From positions 436,501-500,500 of the forward strand of contig JACCIC010000282.1 of assembly GCA_018907035.1 (NCBI GenBank): a DNA stretch of 64,000 bases, given 5' to 3'. Positions 1 through 11,949 of this stretch are shown here, piece by piece. A model generated the notes under the pieces. The model was given only the letters and a program-made list of their open reading frames with translations. It was not told the origin of the DNA and did not search any database. Position numbers and translations under genes: made by a program. How positions within the stretch are numbered: position 1 is the first letter of the stretch; every line of letters begins with the position of its first letter. Origin of the DNA: Sycobia sp. Sy_11 (taxonomy: Eukaryota > Arthropoda > Insecta > Hymenoptera > Epichrysomallidae).

Positions 1-1140
1 CGCTTCTATAGACGAGTACGTTGCGACGTAGGTTATAAACAAAATTCCAACTCCTGCCGTTTGAAATTCGCCTGCAGCATCTGGTAATTTTCAAAAGTTG
101 CGAGAAAAGGCGGATCGTTCTCTGGACGTGAAGACCAGAAAATTAATTAGGTCGCCCATCGACGCCCTTTCCGGCGCTTTGTGCTGCGCCAACATTATAT
201 TGAAGACTTTTCGTGGCGCGTTATCTTATAGCGCACACCAGTCGCACCGCCGTGCGAAAGAAGGCGTGCTTGGAGCCCGCTAGGCCGTTTGTTCGATGAA
301 AAATGAGCTGCGCAATCGCTACCGCGAACAGAGAAAGGGGAGAGGTGGCAGGCTCCAAATGAAAAGCCGTGTGAAATTCAATATCGAAATATTTATACGG
401 GGCGGTGGCGGTGGCGGGCGGAGCAAAATTTGAAATTGCGCCCGTCCTCTGCCGCGTGCCTATTATCTCCCCCGTATAATTTATCTCTACGCTTGTTCCC
501 GAGAACAACTCCCCCCGCCCGTCCTCGCCCCATTGCCCCCTGCACCGAGCGAGTTGTTAATTTCAGAGGCGAGAATTGCGTGGCGCCCGGCCTGCCAGGC
601 CGCGCCGCAGCATAGTCGCCTACTTGGAAAATAATTTGCGCAATTATAGTGCCGACGGAGCATTTTGTCACGGCGCGGCGTCCGTACGGAGGCACTGCGC
701 GAGTTTCGAGTAACCATCGTAACATGCCGTGCGGCTGAAGATGATGTGGCTGTCGACGCAGTTGAGACATAATGCGCAAGACGACGGCGCGGGGCGATCA
801 AGAGGGGCGAGGCTCGAGGTGAGGAAAAGAGGCCAGCACACTTAGGTTTGTTCGCGGCCTCTCGCGCATGTGAACGACAAAATCCAATTTTGTCGGAAAA
901 TTGAACACAGGTACATTTGGAGCGGTGTGACGCAGAGACGCGCAGTCCCCTCCCCTCTCTCCGCTCGCCGTACCTTTCCTTCTGTAAGTTTTGAGAGAGG
1001 GATTTTACGGGGAGTGTGAGTTTTGCGCAGAACCAGTTTGAGTTTCGCCGAACGGGCTTTCGTTTCAGTCGTTGAAGCTCGAATAGTTTTATCCTATTGA
1101 CCACTCGATATTTGGAAGAATCGCGACATTCGGAGCTCAC
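1..1140. other. GC-richer non-coding island
   Basis: This block is clearly richer in G and C than the DNA to its right. Open frames occur on both strands but overlap each other, are rich in Arg, Pro and Ala, and show no recognisable domain or splice pattern, so I call no gene. A perfect C/EBP-type palindrome (TTGCGCAA) lies at 636-643. In insects such islands are often promoters, first exons or enhancers, but nothing here fixes a transcription start. Confidence 0.4.
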
Positions 1141-2270
1141 TTACAGATCGGAAATGTTGTTTTGTTTTTTTTCCCATGGCTGCGGGGCATTTCAATTTCG
1201 CAGAAAATTGAAATAAATTCAATATAGGAGTTTATTTTTTAAATGATCCGTTTCCAATTTGAAGCAATATTAAGAATCAAATTATATGAACGAGCGCATT
1301 GTTTATTCTAAACAGCAAAAAAATATGTGTCAATAGTTAAGCAAATTTTGAATATTTTATTAAATTCTCCACCATGTAGTCTTTTCATATGCGTTTGGAC
1401 TTATCCCTAAAACGTTTTTATTTTTATATTCTTTTACTGACTGTGAATGTTTTTTATAAATTTAATAATACCAAACAGTAATCCAATATTTTTGAATATT
1501 ACAGTTTATGTAAAAACAATTTTGATATAAAAAATGTATTCATTTTGGCCTAATATGTATAAAAATAATGAAAAAACTAATAATAATGATTTCAAACTGA
1601 GGACTTGAACTAAAATTTGGTTACTTTATTACTACACTAAATCGTCTATATAAAGTATCTTTCTCTTTCACCTAAGATCTTAATTCATTTAATTTAGACA
1701 ATTACTTAGTTAATTTCTTTATTAATTTAATCTAATTTCTTACGATATTATAATAAAATTATTATAGGTTTTATAGGCATTTAAGAATTTATGTTAAATA
1801 TAATAAAAAGATTGATTGCGAAATTTTACTTATCTGCAAGCTTAATTATTAAAGAAAAAAATACTACTGCTGTATCATCATAGTTTATATATGTAAAGCA
1901 ATTGTGAATTGTATTTTTGCCATATTTTTATGTTTAATATATCACAGATACATCGTTCATTCTATTTTAATATTATACCTTAAGATCCATAAATACAACT
2001 AAGTAAAATTTTTATAAATTTCATAAAGTTTAATAAAAAATGTGCCGCTTGTTTGGACGCTTGCGGCCGCTTGGAGTGGATCCAAAATTAATTTCACGAA
2101 AATTACATTTTAACTAGCTTTGGTTGTTTTTCCCTCAAAAATTATAACCTAAAAAATAAAAAAAAATGATACCTACTTAGAGCAGTAAGATAAAGATTTT
2201 TAAAGAAAAACATTTGTACCTTCTTTTATTTTTGTCCTCCTCAATTTTTAGAACACACGTTAACACGAAA
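1141..2270. other. AT-rich non-coding DNA
   Basis: No gene is seen. The sequence is AT-rich with stop codons in all frames. On the minus strand around 1590-1650 there is a weak tRNA B-box-like string (AGTTCAAGTCC) preceded at a plausible distance by an A-box-like string, possibly the head of a very old tRNA-derived SINE; this is marginal. Confidence 0.5.
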
Positions 2271-2526
2271 TTCAGCTTCCATCTACCGAGCGAATGAAGG
2301 CTCTCACTGATCGACTAGAACTATTTTCGATAAATGGTGCCTCTTGCTAGTGGGTTCGGACTCGATCGGAGGCAGGGGGTGGTTTTCGGGGATGGGATTC
2401 CTTGCTTCGTTTCGGAGGGCGAGCGATTTATGTGCGCTCGGGGCTACGACGAGCGAACGTCCGCTAGCAGCGCGGACCTAAGCAAAATGGCTTGAATCGC
2501 TCGGGTATATAAACGCCCGCGCCTGT

Positions 2527-2529
<3 letters not shown>

Positions 2530-2561
<32 letters not shown>
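2530..2561. repeat. (GA)n microsatellite
   Basis: Uninterrupted GA dinucleotide run, followed by a looser purine-rich stretch to about 2620. Confidence 0.95.
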
Positions 2562-2564
<3 letters not shown>

Positions 2565-2745
2565 GGGAGAGGGTGATAGAAGTAAGGTAGAGAGGAGAGG
2601 AGAAGTAGGAAGAGAAGGCGAGAGCGGGAGTCTCGCCTGAAATCATCGCGGGCGGACCTGCAAAGCCCAAACCTTCGGATTTATGCGCTCATAAATTCAT
2701 ACGACTCTCCCCGTTCATTTTTCTGCCCTCCTCCTCCCTCACCCA

Positions 2746-2748
2746 CTC

Positions 2749-2791
<43 letters not shown>

Positions 2792-2797
2792 CTCTTT
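2746..2797. repeat. (CT)n microsatellite
   Basis: CT dinucleotide run with two small interruptions. Confidence 0.95.
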
Positions 2798-3330
2798 CTC
2801 AACCCTACCACTTTCTCACGCCCCGGCTCTGTTCTCTTTGTTCCGTTTTGGCATTCGTTTCCGAGCTCCGTTAGCTCTACTTATATTACACCCGAGAGCT
2901 CGGGAGAAATATCAGTTTCATATTACGGGGCGCGCAAGACCATAGCTGACAATTTTTCCTTTTACCTTCGCAGCTTGCTGCTTGCAACTGTATATTCGAA
3001 GGTCGAGCCACGCTCGAGCCGGAAGCATGCATGGTTCGTTGACCAATAGAAGCCTCCGCCGACTCGTTCCGTTTTTCGTGACTTTTGGGAGATACCAGTC
3101 TCTCTCCCCTCTCGCTCCTCTCCTACCTTTCTCTTCCCTTCTCGCCTTCTAACGATATAATGTATTACTCCCGCAGTGGCGTACTGGCCTTTTGCACGAG
3201 CTCGTGCTCGCTTGTAAATTTATGAGTGTGGTTCTACTCGCGTACACGATACGCGTATCCGCACTGAGGCTTTGATGTCTGCACCGAGCTCTTCTGTCAA
3301 CGAGCTTGACACAACATAGCGGGATGGGTT

Positions 3331-6300
3331 GCTAATAGTATGAGTTATGAATTAATATGAGCTAACGCAAGGGATTTTTTATCGCTGTGACAAACTGAAT
3401 AGAAGTGTATTATTTTAATATTGCTATAGACAGTTCCTGAAGAAGAGCCAAGGCTTTGCGATTTTACAGATAAGGAAAATTTTGGTGAAAGGACAGTCAG
3501 TACTAAGAAAATAAATTTTCACTTTAATATTTCAAGATTCATAGTCTGATTCTCACTGTAATTATATCAGAATATATTACGATATAAAAAATATGTATCG
3601 TATAATCATATAATCAAGATATAGAGAAAATATGTAAGATCTCTAAAATATTTATTAGTTTATTTTATATCCTTTCACGTAAATACAATTTTAAATTTCA
3701 TATAATACTCAAGGTATCGTAATAAAATATTATAACTTAAAAATGCTGGAGCATTATTAATATAATAATATGCGTAATTTGTTTTTAATTTGTTATTTTA
3801 GAATCAATTCTTTTTGCTATCATATTTTCTATATTTTCTGATATACTAGAGATATCAATATGAGATTTCTTATTTCTTATTTCATACCAGTTAAAGTAAA
3901 GTTCTTGTTAAATTTTTTGAGAAAAAATAGATTATGCTGACTTAATATTTGAAGCTGGCATAGCCAACTTGTATATCTTCCGACTTTCTAGATACTTATA
4001 TCAGACTGGTGGTATAATTTTTTTCTAATTTGTTCCTGATGGTTTACGCAAAGCCCTATTTTATTGTTTTTACCGTATCTTAAGAACAATCGCTGCGCTA
4101 GTTTAATATTAAACTAACGTAGCTATGTTCTCATATTCTGAGATCTTTCGATATAATAGAGATATCGATATGATACTGATGGCAAGATTTGTTAATATTT
4201 TGTTTGTGCTTTATTATACCTAGCCCGGTTTGGTTGCTATTTCCGTTCCTGATAAAAACGCATATTAACTGTATGTTAATAACGTATAGATCCTATAACA
4301 GCTTACATATTCGAGATTTAAAAAAAAAATACAGACAAATTCTATTTAAATATAGAACTTTCTATGTCTATAAATAATTGTAATAACAACTTCGTAGTTT
4401 TCGAGTAAAAAGTTGATGAAATTACTTCAAATTACAAAGTTGAAATAGCCCTATCTTGTAAACTATTTGGAACTTCAGACTAAAAGCAATTATAGCTTGC
4501 TAATATATATCAGATCCAATTGTATTTTTTTTCAAAATTTTACAATAGTTTTCCCAAAAGATAATAGAATACTTTTGTTGATACCGAAATTAGGTTTGAT
4601 GGTTTACGTGAAATAATCAAAGATCATTGATTATCAAGTCACGTCCTTTGATAATCTAAGTTCATTGCATTCGAGCAAGTATGAGAACGTGTAAAGCACA
4701 TCGCCGAGGCTTTAGAGTATCTCGAGATGACATTTGTAAATGATCTACGTTTATAATTATTGATCAAAATTGATATGTATAATTATACTTCAGGGGACCA
4801 TGAGTTCTAACTCTTGAACTATCTATACGTATTCTTCGTAAATTGAAGTGTAACAATTATGAACTCGCACGTTACCTGTATTAGCAGTATTAAGATTGTA
4901 TTTATTATTTTCTGTAATCACTATTGCATTTCATAAACTTTTGAAAGAATGTACAATAGGGTCTTATAGGATAAAAACAAGGAGCATTTTGAGTCAGTAT
5001 AAAAGATGTAATGGAGATATTGCGTTTTAAATTTGTAATATTAAACAACTTTATCAATTTTTAACTTGATAACCATGTGAGTTAATGAAAATTACTAATA
5101 TATATAAGAAATTTTGCGGAATACTTTGCATAAGTACGCATAATTAGTTTTTGATTCTTCACAATGGCGAAACGGCGTCGATGCTTCATAGAATCCAGAA
5201 TTTTGTATCCAGAAAAAATATACTTTGAAAATATCTACAATATTTTTATTTTTCTCAAATAAATTCAATAAATCATTATTTTAATGAGAATTTATGGATG
5301 TTATTCCGAAAATTGAATTTTCGTCAAAAGGCACTAGTAATTTATGCCATTTTGCATTTGGAATTCATGGTGCATATAGATGCGATAAAATCGCTAACCT
5401 AAAAGTGCACAATATTGAAGATCTTGGTAACAGATATTTTTTTTAATTAAATAATGATTAATTAATCATGAGCCTCTTCCATTTTTAATTGGACAACTAT
5501 ATAAATGTACAGTAGATCAATCTTATGAAAGTGAATAAGTTTCGCAACTTTTTCCATGCCCAGGCTTGCCTTAATTTAAATAATTTACTTAATTTAAATA
5601 GTTTTAAATCAATACCTAATTAACAAGTATGTAAATTGTGTAATTCATGCAAACATTATAAACAACTTTTATTGTTCACGTAGAGATACAAAAATTAAAA
5701 AGAATAATACATTTTAACACAAGTGTGGTAGTTGATTATTTATCTTGTAAGACAGTTTACCTTCGAGCGAAAAGAGTTATATTTTTCACCACGAGAGCAA
5801 AAAAATCATATTAAGATTGTGATTTTGAAATTCAAGTGGTGAAAAAACATTTTATAAATAAAATTTGCTATAAGTATATAATTATTGTATTCATTGGAAT
5901 AGGTTAATAAATAAATATCATAGTATATTATAATATAAATATCATATAAATAGGTTCATAAAATACTTTATGAAGTAAGCCTACTCCCTATATTTGACTT
6001 TTCTTTTCATATATTCACTTTAATCGGGCTTGCAAATATCGGTCCTAACATGAGCAATATTTTCAATAACATTCAGAACCGGAAACAAATATACATATAT
6101 CACAACCGGAGCTAAATATTGTTATTATATAAATTGTATCAACATAATAAGAAATGTGAATAATATATTTTATGACTAATATAGTTTAAATAATGCTTTA
6201 TTCGTCTAATTTCATAAATCAGAAAACATAATTTTTATTATTTATTGAATATTTGATTGTTTTTGGCAAAAACTTTTATTTATCATACAATAAATTAAAA

Positions 6301-6426
6301 AAGTATATTTCCTTAATGCAATAATAATTCGTTTGAATTCAATGAATTTATCTTCAATATAGCAAATATATTTTTAAATAAAGAAAAAAGTTTCTTTAGT
6401 AGAGTTTTTATAAATGAAGGCAAAAT
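3331..6426. other. AT-rich non-coding DNA with small inverted repeats
   Basis: No gene is seen in this 3.1-kb stretch. It holds a near-perfect 32-bp palindrome at 4092-4123, two T-cell-factor-like motifs in a hairpin context at 4616-4656, and an 11-bp inverted repeat (TTTTTCACCAC, 5782-5792 and 5836-5846). Two short segments are duplicated within it: a GAGATATC-containing string near 3846 and 4158, and TGATGGTTTACG near 4037 and 4597. Confidence 0.5.
4092..4123. repeat. near-perfect palindrome
   Basis: A 32-bp inverted repeat with no spacer. The central 18 bases (TAGTTTAATATTAAACTA) are a perfect palindrome, and the outer seven bases on each side pair with only two mismatches. It could be a decayed terminal repeat or a cruciform-forming site. 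Confidence 0.75.
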
Positions 6427-6428
6427 TA

Positions 6429-6454
6429 TTAGGAGGCGAAGTTAGTTTCCGACT
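6429..6454 (+). repeat. mariner left terminal inverted repeat
   Basis: Left terminal repeat of the mariner copy. It contains AGGAGGCGAAGTTAGTTTCC and pairs with the right end at 7619-7644 with three mismatches in 28 bases counted from the TA. Confidence 0.9.
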
Positions 6455-6618
6455 TTCACATTTAGATAACGATATAAGTGGTACGAAAAATCAGATGTGT
6501 CGGATAGTCACATTTTTTATGTCTAGTACTTATTTTTTAGTTTTGATATTTACCAATAGAATTCAGATAACTGGCGCCATCATTTGTGTAAACATTATAA
6601 TTGTTTGATCAGTGAAAA

Positions 6619-7605
6619 ATGAATCCTGATAAATCGATTTTTCGACATTTCCTTTTGCACTATTTTGAATGTAAAATATTGTAGCAGAATCTTATCGATT
6701 GCTTTAACAATGTTATGGCGAACAAGTTCCATCGATTACAACATGTAAAGGGTGGTTTCAGCGGTTTCAAAGTGGAGATACTTATCTTAATGATAAAGAA
6801 CGTTCTAGAAAAACGAAAAAGTTAGTGAATTACAAGCATTATTGGGTGAAAACTCAGCTCAAACGCGTGTGGCAGAATAGTTGGCAAACGTTTACATACG
6901 ATGGGAAAGATTCATAAAGAAGGAAAGTCTATGCCACACGATTTGACCGAAAGTGCCATTATGAATCGATACAACATCGCACTGTTTTTGCTTGCCAGGA
7001 AATAAAGAAAAGTTTTCTGTGGCGTGACTGATGATGAAAAGTAGATCTACTATGACAATCCTAAGTGCAAAAAGTCATGGGTGGATCCAGGCCGATCATC
7101 GACATCGACACTAAAATGGAACATCCACGGCCCATAGGTATTTCTGTGCATTTGGTAGGGGCAATAGGGTATGCTGTACTACGAGCTGCTAAAACCGAAT
7201 GAAATCATCACTGCCGAGGTATAGAAATGCCAACTGAATGATTTACAACAGAGACTGATCGAACATAGATCAACAATCGCGAGCAATAGGCGCAAAGTCA
7301 TTCTCTTGCATGACAACGCTCAGTCACATGTTGCGCAAGCCATCAACAACACCCTGTTGGAGCTCGAATGCGAAGTTATGATTACCACCTATTCAGATCG
7401 ATGTAGCACGACCTCCTTGATATACACTTTCGACATGTTCAAGATGTACCAGAATTTGTGGTTTACTAGATCGCCTCGAAACCGTCACCGTTCTTTCGCC
7501 ATGGTATCGCTATATTGCCAGAAAGATGGGAAAAAGAAGTAGAAAATCACGGAAAATATTTTGATTCAGCTAGTGTGTATCCATTTTCCATCATAAATGT
7601 CCTTT
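6619..7605 (+). pseudogene. mariner transposase pseudogene
   Basis: Remains of a D,D34D mariner transposase, which cuts and pastes its own element at TA sites. Conserved segments appear in the right order across different frames: an N-terminal helix-turn-helix part with WFQRFQSGDTYLNDKERS (about 6755-6815), the catalytic-block strings DDEK..IYYDNPK and KKSWVDPG (about 7030-7090), YYELLKPNE (about 7175-7200), LHDNAQSHVAQ carrying the second catalytic Asp (about 7300-7335), and the C-terminal LPERWEKEVENHGKYFD (about 7513-7565). Several in-frame stops and at least two frameshifts separate them. The third catalytic Asp position (family APSDYH) reads as a stop codon. The start at 6619 is the first ATG giving the N-terminal match. 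Confidence 0.88.
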
Positions 7606-7618
7606 TTCCGTTAAAAAA

Positions 7619-7644
7619 GGTCGGAAACTAAGTTCGCCTCCGAA
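7619..7644 (-). repeat. mariner right terminal inverted repeat
   Basis: Right terminal repeat, the inverted counterpart of 6429-6454, followed by the TA duplication at 7645-7646. Confidence 0.9.
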
Positions 7645-7646
7645 TA

Positions 7647-8780
7647 TTCAGCACTATTTTTCAACAGATGGTATCAAAATATTATGAACTAGTAAACAAG
7701 TAAACTTTTTGCTGAATTATTTAAGTAATTATTAAATTTTCAAGGCGACTAAAGATAAAACGTAATTTACATGGTTATGTTACATTGTAATCTTACATGA
7801 TCCATGTTACATGGATCTTGAAGATTATTGGTAAAGAAGGTGTGACATAGTATTAGAATATTTTCATTGACACTTTTCATTGTATATAATTAGACAATTT
7901 TATACAGTAAAAAACAAATACATTAGGATACGCTTGTTTAGGTCTGTGATACATATTAGATATTAATATAGTTTCCCAAGATTCGGAAGCTATACATAAT
8001 CAGATTAGTAAATAAAAATATCATTCCCTACTAAATATATGCTTTATAAAAATATTAATTTATATAAAATAATAATTTGATGAATTATCTGATCGAAAAT
8101 ACAGTACTAAAGACTGGTTTTGTAGCAGCTACTCACGAAATTTCTATTTATAGTAGAATATATTTATATTAGAAATTATAATAAAGAACTATATGTTTGC
8201 AATGGTTATTATTTGCCAAATATATATAGACTTTTGATTGCCTCATCGATGACCTTTGCACATTTTTAGGATCTGACACAGCCCTTTTTCCAAGACATCT
8301 GCACTCCAGGTTTGAAAATAATGTATATTATGAGGTACATCGTGTATCGTTACACGCTGCAACTCTGAAAATATTGCTCTTATTCTCACTCTTATATAAA
8401 ATTATATAACGGCCTCCCTGATATAAACTCAAATGATATATATTATGTACTATAAGTGGAATATATATTTATTTTTTTAAATAAAGTGGATTTTATATAT
8501 TTTTATATATTCAATACTAAGGTTTATTCATACCTAAATTTAATTCGTTATAGTAATTTAACATAAAATTCTCAAACATAGAATATTAAATATAAGTTGA
8601 ATAATCAATATGTTACTAACAGCTAAAATTATTTATATTTGTTATTATATATAGAACCATAATTAAATAATCAAAAAAATACAACAAAGTTTTTATTCAT
8701 TAATTATTGTATACAAAGACCACCAAAAGCTCTTTTATTCCAAGGAGGAATAAATTTAAATCAAATCAAATCTCTCGTTT
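7647..8780. other. AT-rich non-coding DNA
   Basis: No gene or recognisable repeat is seen between the mariner and the CT tract at 8.79 kb. Confidence 0.5.
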
Positions 8781-8785
8781 TCTTC

Positions 8786-8787
8786 CT

Positions 8788-8852
<65 letters not shown>

Positions 8853-8879
8853 ACTCTCTCCCTCTCTCTCACTCTCTCG
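8786..8879. repeat. (CT)n microsatellite
   Basis: Long CT run, pure for about 60 bases and then interrupted. Reading frames through it are Ser-Leu repeats and are artefacts. Confidence 0.97.
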
Positions 8880-10165
8880 TGCTCTTTCTCTAACTTTCAA
8901 CGTTTCATCTAGGATCTCACTGTTTTGCCGATGGATCGATTATAATAAACCTGAGTGATATAATGCTGAATACTATTCGATTGTCAGGATAAGCTAATTA
9001 TATCAGATTATATATAATGAACACGCATTTCTAACAATTTCTTAGTACTACGTCATGGCAGCCATGAGGCATCTATTTAAATTAGCATTTCATTTTATAG
9101 TTGGATAAATTAGGATTTCATTTTATAAATAGATTAATTATAACATTAAGACGTAACGGAAAAAAAATGTTACGGCAACTTTTGAAAACGCTCTTTTACA
9201 TCTCAAAGGAAACATGATCGTTGCAATACGCACTTTTCTAGCTCTAATGCTAACAAAAATGCATGAGTTATCATATACTATTCAGAAAATTTAACTAATG
9301 ATTAATAAATATTCTCATCGGTCTGACAATCTTTTTAAAATAATATATACATACTATACTAATATAATGATAGTTCGACTGTCTTTCTTGATATTCACTC
9401 GCATAGAATCTCAAATGGAAATTATTACTAAAAGAGAAAATAAAAATTAAATTAAAAATTAAAAATTGAGAATAAAAATAAAATAATGTCTGTTATTTTA
9501 GTAAAGGAACTAAAACTTCATCCTTTAATGTGAATTGGAGCGGTTCAAAACGTCGTCTATTAAAGTCAAATTTAAATTTAAGATAGTAAAGGTGGTAAGG
9601 TGGTTCGTTAATAGCATGTAATATAAGAAGTAAATATTTAGGAGTAATTTTCATTTCAGATTCTATGGATGATGATAAATAAAGTAGTGACCGTCGTGTA
9701 TTATATCATTGTGTAAAGACTATAAAACCGATACATATATTTATTAATTTAGTTCACAACAGTTGACATAAGTAGAATTTGTAGATAAATTATGATATTC
9801 TTTTAAATTTTTTGTGTTATGGTATTTCATAAATTAGTTCTTATTCAAGCTTATCGAGAAAACGATTTCTTATCGTATTGATTAGCAGATGGTATATGTA
9901 TAAAAATATTCACGCCGCTTCAATCACCTTCAGATTTGGAGTATTCCATGACATACGAGATCTACTGTTATAGTCAGCTATGGCACCCTTAGCAACTAGC
10001 TTAATCAGTCATTACAACTCTTAGGGGATTTTCTGGCTCATAATTTTTTGACTTTCCTTTGGCTCCTCTCAGGTGCAAATGCAAAACATAGATCCGGATT
10101 TCTATCTTGGCTAAGTTATGATTTATGTATTTTCCTTTGTAGATGGAAATGTTTTAAATTTATAT
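8880..10165. other. AT-rich non-coding DNA
   Basis: No gene is seen. A pyrimidine tract followed by CAG occurs on the plus strand near 10050-10072 but opens no coherent coding frame. Confidence 0.5.

Positions 10166-10168
<3 letters not shown>

Positions 10169-10215
<47 letters not shown>
10169..10215. repeat. (TA)n microsatellite
   Basis: Uninterrupted TA run. Confidence 0.97.
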
Positions 10216-10218
<3 letters not shown>

Positions 10219-10687
10219 ACAGTAAATAAATCTGAAACCAGAATGGTTGCATAGAAACATTACGATGGTTGTATGGAAAACTATTGTTTATTTTCTACCA
10301 ACCTTGATAAACTCAATCAGTATACTAATTTTATAGTTAGATATATATGTTGGAGTTACCAGCAATTACAAGAATAATAATATTTAAAAACAATTAAGCT
10401 TTTATAATTTGCGATATTGAATGTATTATAATAAGCTTTGAATGTATTATGGAATAGATCATTTAATTTTGCTTACAATTGATATCGCGAGTAAAGGTTA
10501 TAAATTAATACATCTAGAATTATGACTTTTTTCAGGATCCTAAGAAATCGACATAAATTAAATGAGGACTTACATTAATTTTAGCGAGTGTTAATTAAAA
10601 AGGGAAGAGACAGGTGGAAGGGGGAATACGGGAACAGGAAAAAGAGGGAGAGACAAGGAGAGAGAAGGCAAGAGAGAGAATGATTGT

Positions 10688-10693
10688 ACTCAC
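10688..10693 (-). other. 5' splice site of the Sidestep-like exon
   Basis: GTGAGT on the minus strand directly after the last exon base, matching the strong donor consensus. It places the following exons at lower coordinates or beyond the left edge of the window. Confidence 0.8.
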
Positions 10694-10899
10694 CTATAAC
10701 GGTTAGATTATATCGAATGCTTCTAGATTGTCCCCGATGGAAATCTACTCTGCACCTATAAATTGCAGCGTCGTGCCTCTTGATGTCGTCTAATACCAGG
10801 ACCGCCGGCTCCTGAATAGACGTGCGAAAGTACGCTCTTTGTCCAAAGAGAGTGGACTGATGGCGCGCCTCCGTGAGTGGTTTTCCTCGAACATCGACC
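10694..10899 (-). CDS. internal exon, Sidestep-family Ig-domain protein
   Basis: A 206-bp internal coding exon, recognised from its translation and splice sites. The acceptor side has a strong pyrimidine tract ending in CCTCCAG (next to 10900) and the donor is GTGAGT (10693-10688). The open frame has one leading base, 68 codons and one trailing base, so the codon phase differs at the two ends. The peptide starts VDVRGKPLTEARHQ and contains RAYFRTS, VLVLDDIKRHDAAIYRC and CRVDFHRGQSRSIRYNLTVI. The D-x-A-x-Y-x-C string is the F-strand cysteine motif of an immunoglobulin domain, and YRCRVDF followed by NLTVI is characteristic of the first Ig domain of insect Sidestep proteins, membrane proteins that guide motor axons by binding Beaten path receptors. 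The first Ig cysteine and tryptophan must lie in an upstream exon above 10.9 kb, not found here. Which paralogue it is cannot be told from one exon. Confidence 0.85.
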
Positions 10900-10925
10900 C
10901 TGGAGGCAGAGAGGACGAAAATGTC
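10900..10925 (-). other. 3' splice site and pyrimidine tract
   Basis: On the minus strand the intron ends with a pyrimidine-rich run (TTTTCGTCCTCTCTGCCTCC) followed directly by AG. This is a convincing acceptor for the exon at 10694-10899. Confidence 0.8.
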
Positions 10926-11490
10926 TTAAATGAGGTGCAGAATTATTTCATTCATTATCGGAAGTTCATCATTTGTTTGAAATTTCAAAACGTCTGCAGG
11001 ACATTTATCTTTTTTCAATTTATCTATAATGCTTCGTACTGTTTTAATTTAACATGTGAGTATTGTAATTATTTTTTTCTCTAAAAGATAACAAGCTAAT
11101 ATACCGATATCGATATCAATACTTGAGATGTCAGATTGAATTTTTATGATATTAATAATAAATATAAAAATCATTTTAGTTTGCAAAATAATTATGATGA
11201 AAGTAGCATAGTTAAATTATAATAATCGTACGAATAATCTAGTTCTAAGGAGAACTTTTGTTCTATAGTCTAGTACTCACATGTTTAGTGAACAAGTTCT
11301 ACAGCATTGTAAGCGAATCAATGTTTCGTAAATATAAATTTTGGTAGTGGACGTAAAGATGATGTAGAAATTCATGCGTTATGGATGTCCATAAAATAAT
11401 TATTTTGTGAGTAAAGTAATTCGAGTACTTTGTTTTTCATTTTTAACATATACTAGGCAGATTAGGCAGGCTCCTCGCTTCCTCCCCCTC
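10926..11490. other. intron sequence, no feature seen
   Basis: AT-rich sequence upstream of the Sidestep-like exon, inferred to be intronic because the exon's acceptor borders it. Confidence 0.5.
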
Positions 11491-11492
11491 TC

Positions 11493-11496
<4 letters not shown>

Positions 11497-11548
<52 letters not shown>
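11497..11548. repeat. (CT)n microsatellite
   Basis: CT run followed by a looser CTCGCTCC-rich pyrimidine stretch to about 11650. Confidence 0.96.
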
Positions 11549-11550
<2 letters not shown>

Positions 11551-11949
11551 CTCCCTCACTCGCTCGACCTCTCTCTCGCGCGCTCCCGCTCTCGCTCCCG
11601 CTCTGACGCTCTTGCCCTATCACTCTCTATCTCACTCACTTCCTTCACTGAAGACTAGATGACCATTAATGATTTAGGACGCTCATGCGCCCAATATTTA
11701 CGAATGGGACCGCCATAAACTATCGTTACAATGAGTTGTGCACAGTTGTAGTGCATGTGGGATCGGCAACTATTCCGCACAAGGACGCTCCGTTTGTAGA
11801 TACTTTATTGTCGCTTCTTTCTCCGAGGTGTCGAATAACTTGAGGAGCTTCACTTTGGTTTCAACCTTCAACCGAATCGCTCCTTCTAAGGGTTGCTTCA
11901 CGTGAATAGTCATTGGCATTTAATGTATATATTTTAAATTGTATTTACG

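Larger units (their letters stand above)
2271..3330. other. GC-richer island with GA and CT tracts
   Basis: A second GC-rich island holds a (GA)n tract near 2530-2561 and a (CT)n tract near 2746-2797, with a string resembling a TATA box (GGTATATAAA) just before the GA tract. A CCAAT box occurs near 3040. No open frame has coding character. A regulatory role is possible but rests on composition only. Confidence 0.35.
6429..7644 (+). mobile_element. mariner transposon, near full length, inactive
   Basis: A Tc1/mariner-superfamily DNA transposon about 1,216 bp long, the usual size for mariner. The two ends are inverted copies of each other: reading inward, including the flanking TA, 25 of the first 28 bases agree. 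A TA dinucleotide sits at both outer edges (6427-6428 and 7645-7646), the expected mariner target duplication. Between the ends is a transposase reading frame broken by stops and frameshifts. Host mobility would need a transposase supplied in trans; the ends still look well preserved. Confidence 0.92.

Noticed and set aside
487..1140. 217-codon minus-strand frame
   Set aside because: No domain, Arg/Ser-rich, overlaps other frames in a GC-rich region.
6414..6608. 64-codon frame across the mariner left end
   Set aside because: It runs through the terminal repeat and untranslated region; the transposase begins later.
10839..11084. 81-codon plus-strand frame
   Set aside because: Antisense shadow of the Sidestep-like exon running into AT-rich intron.
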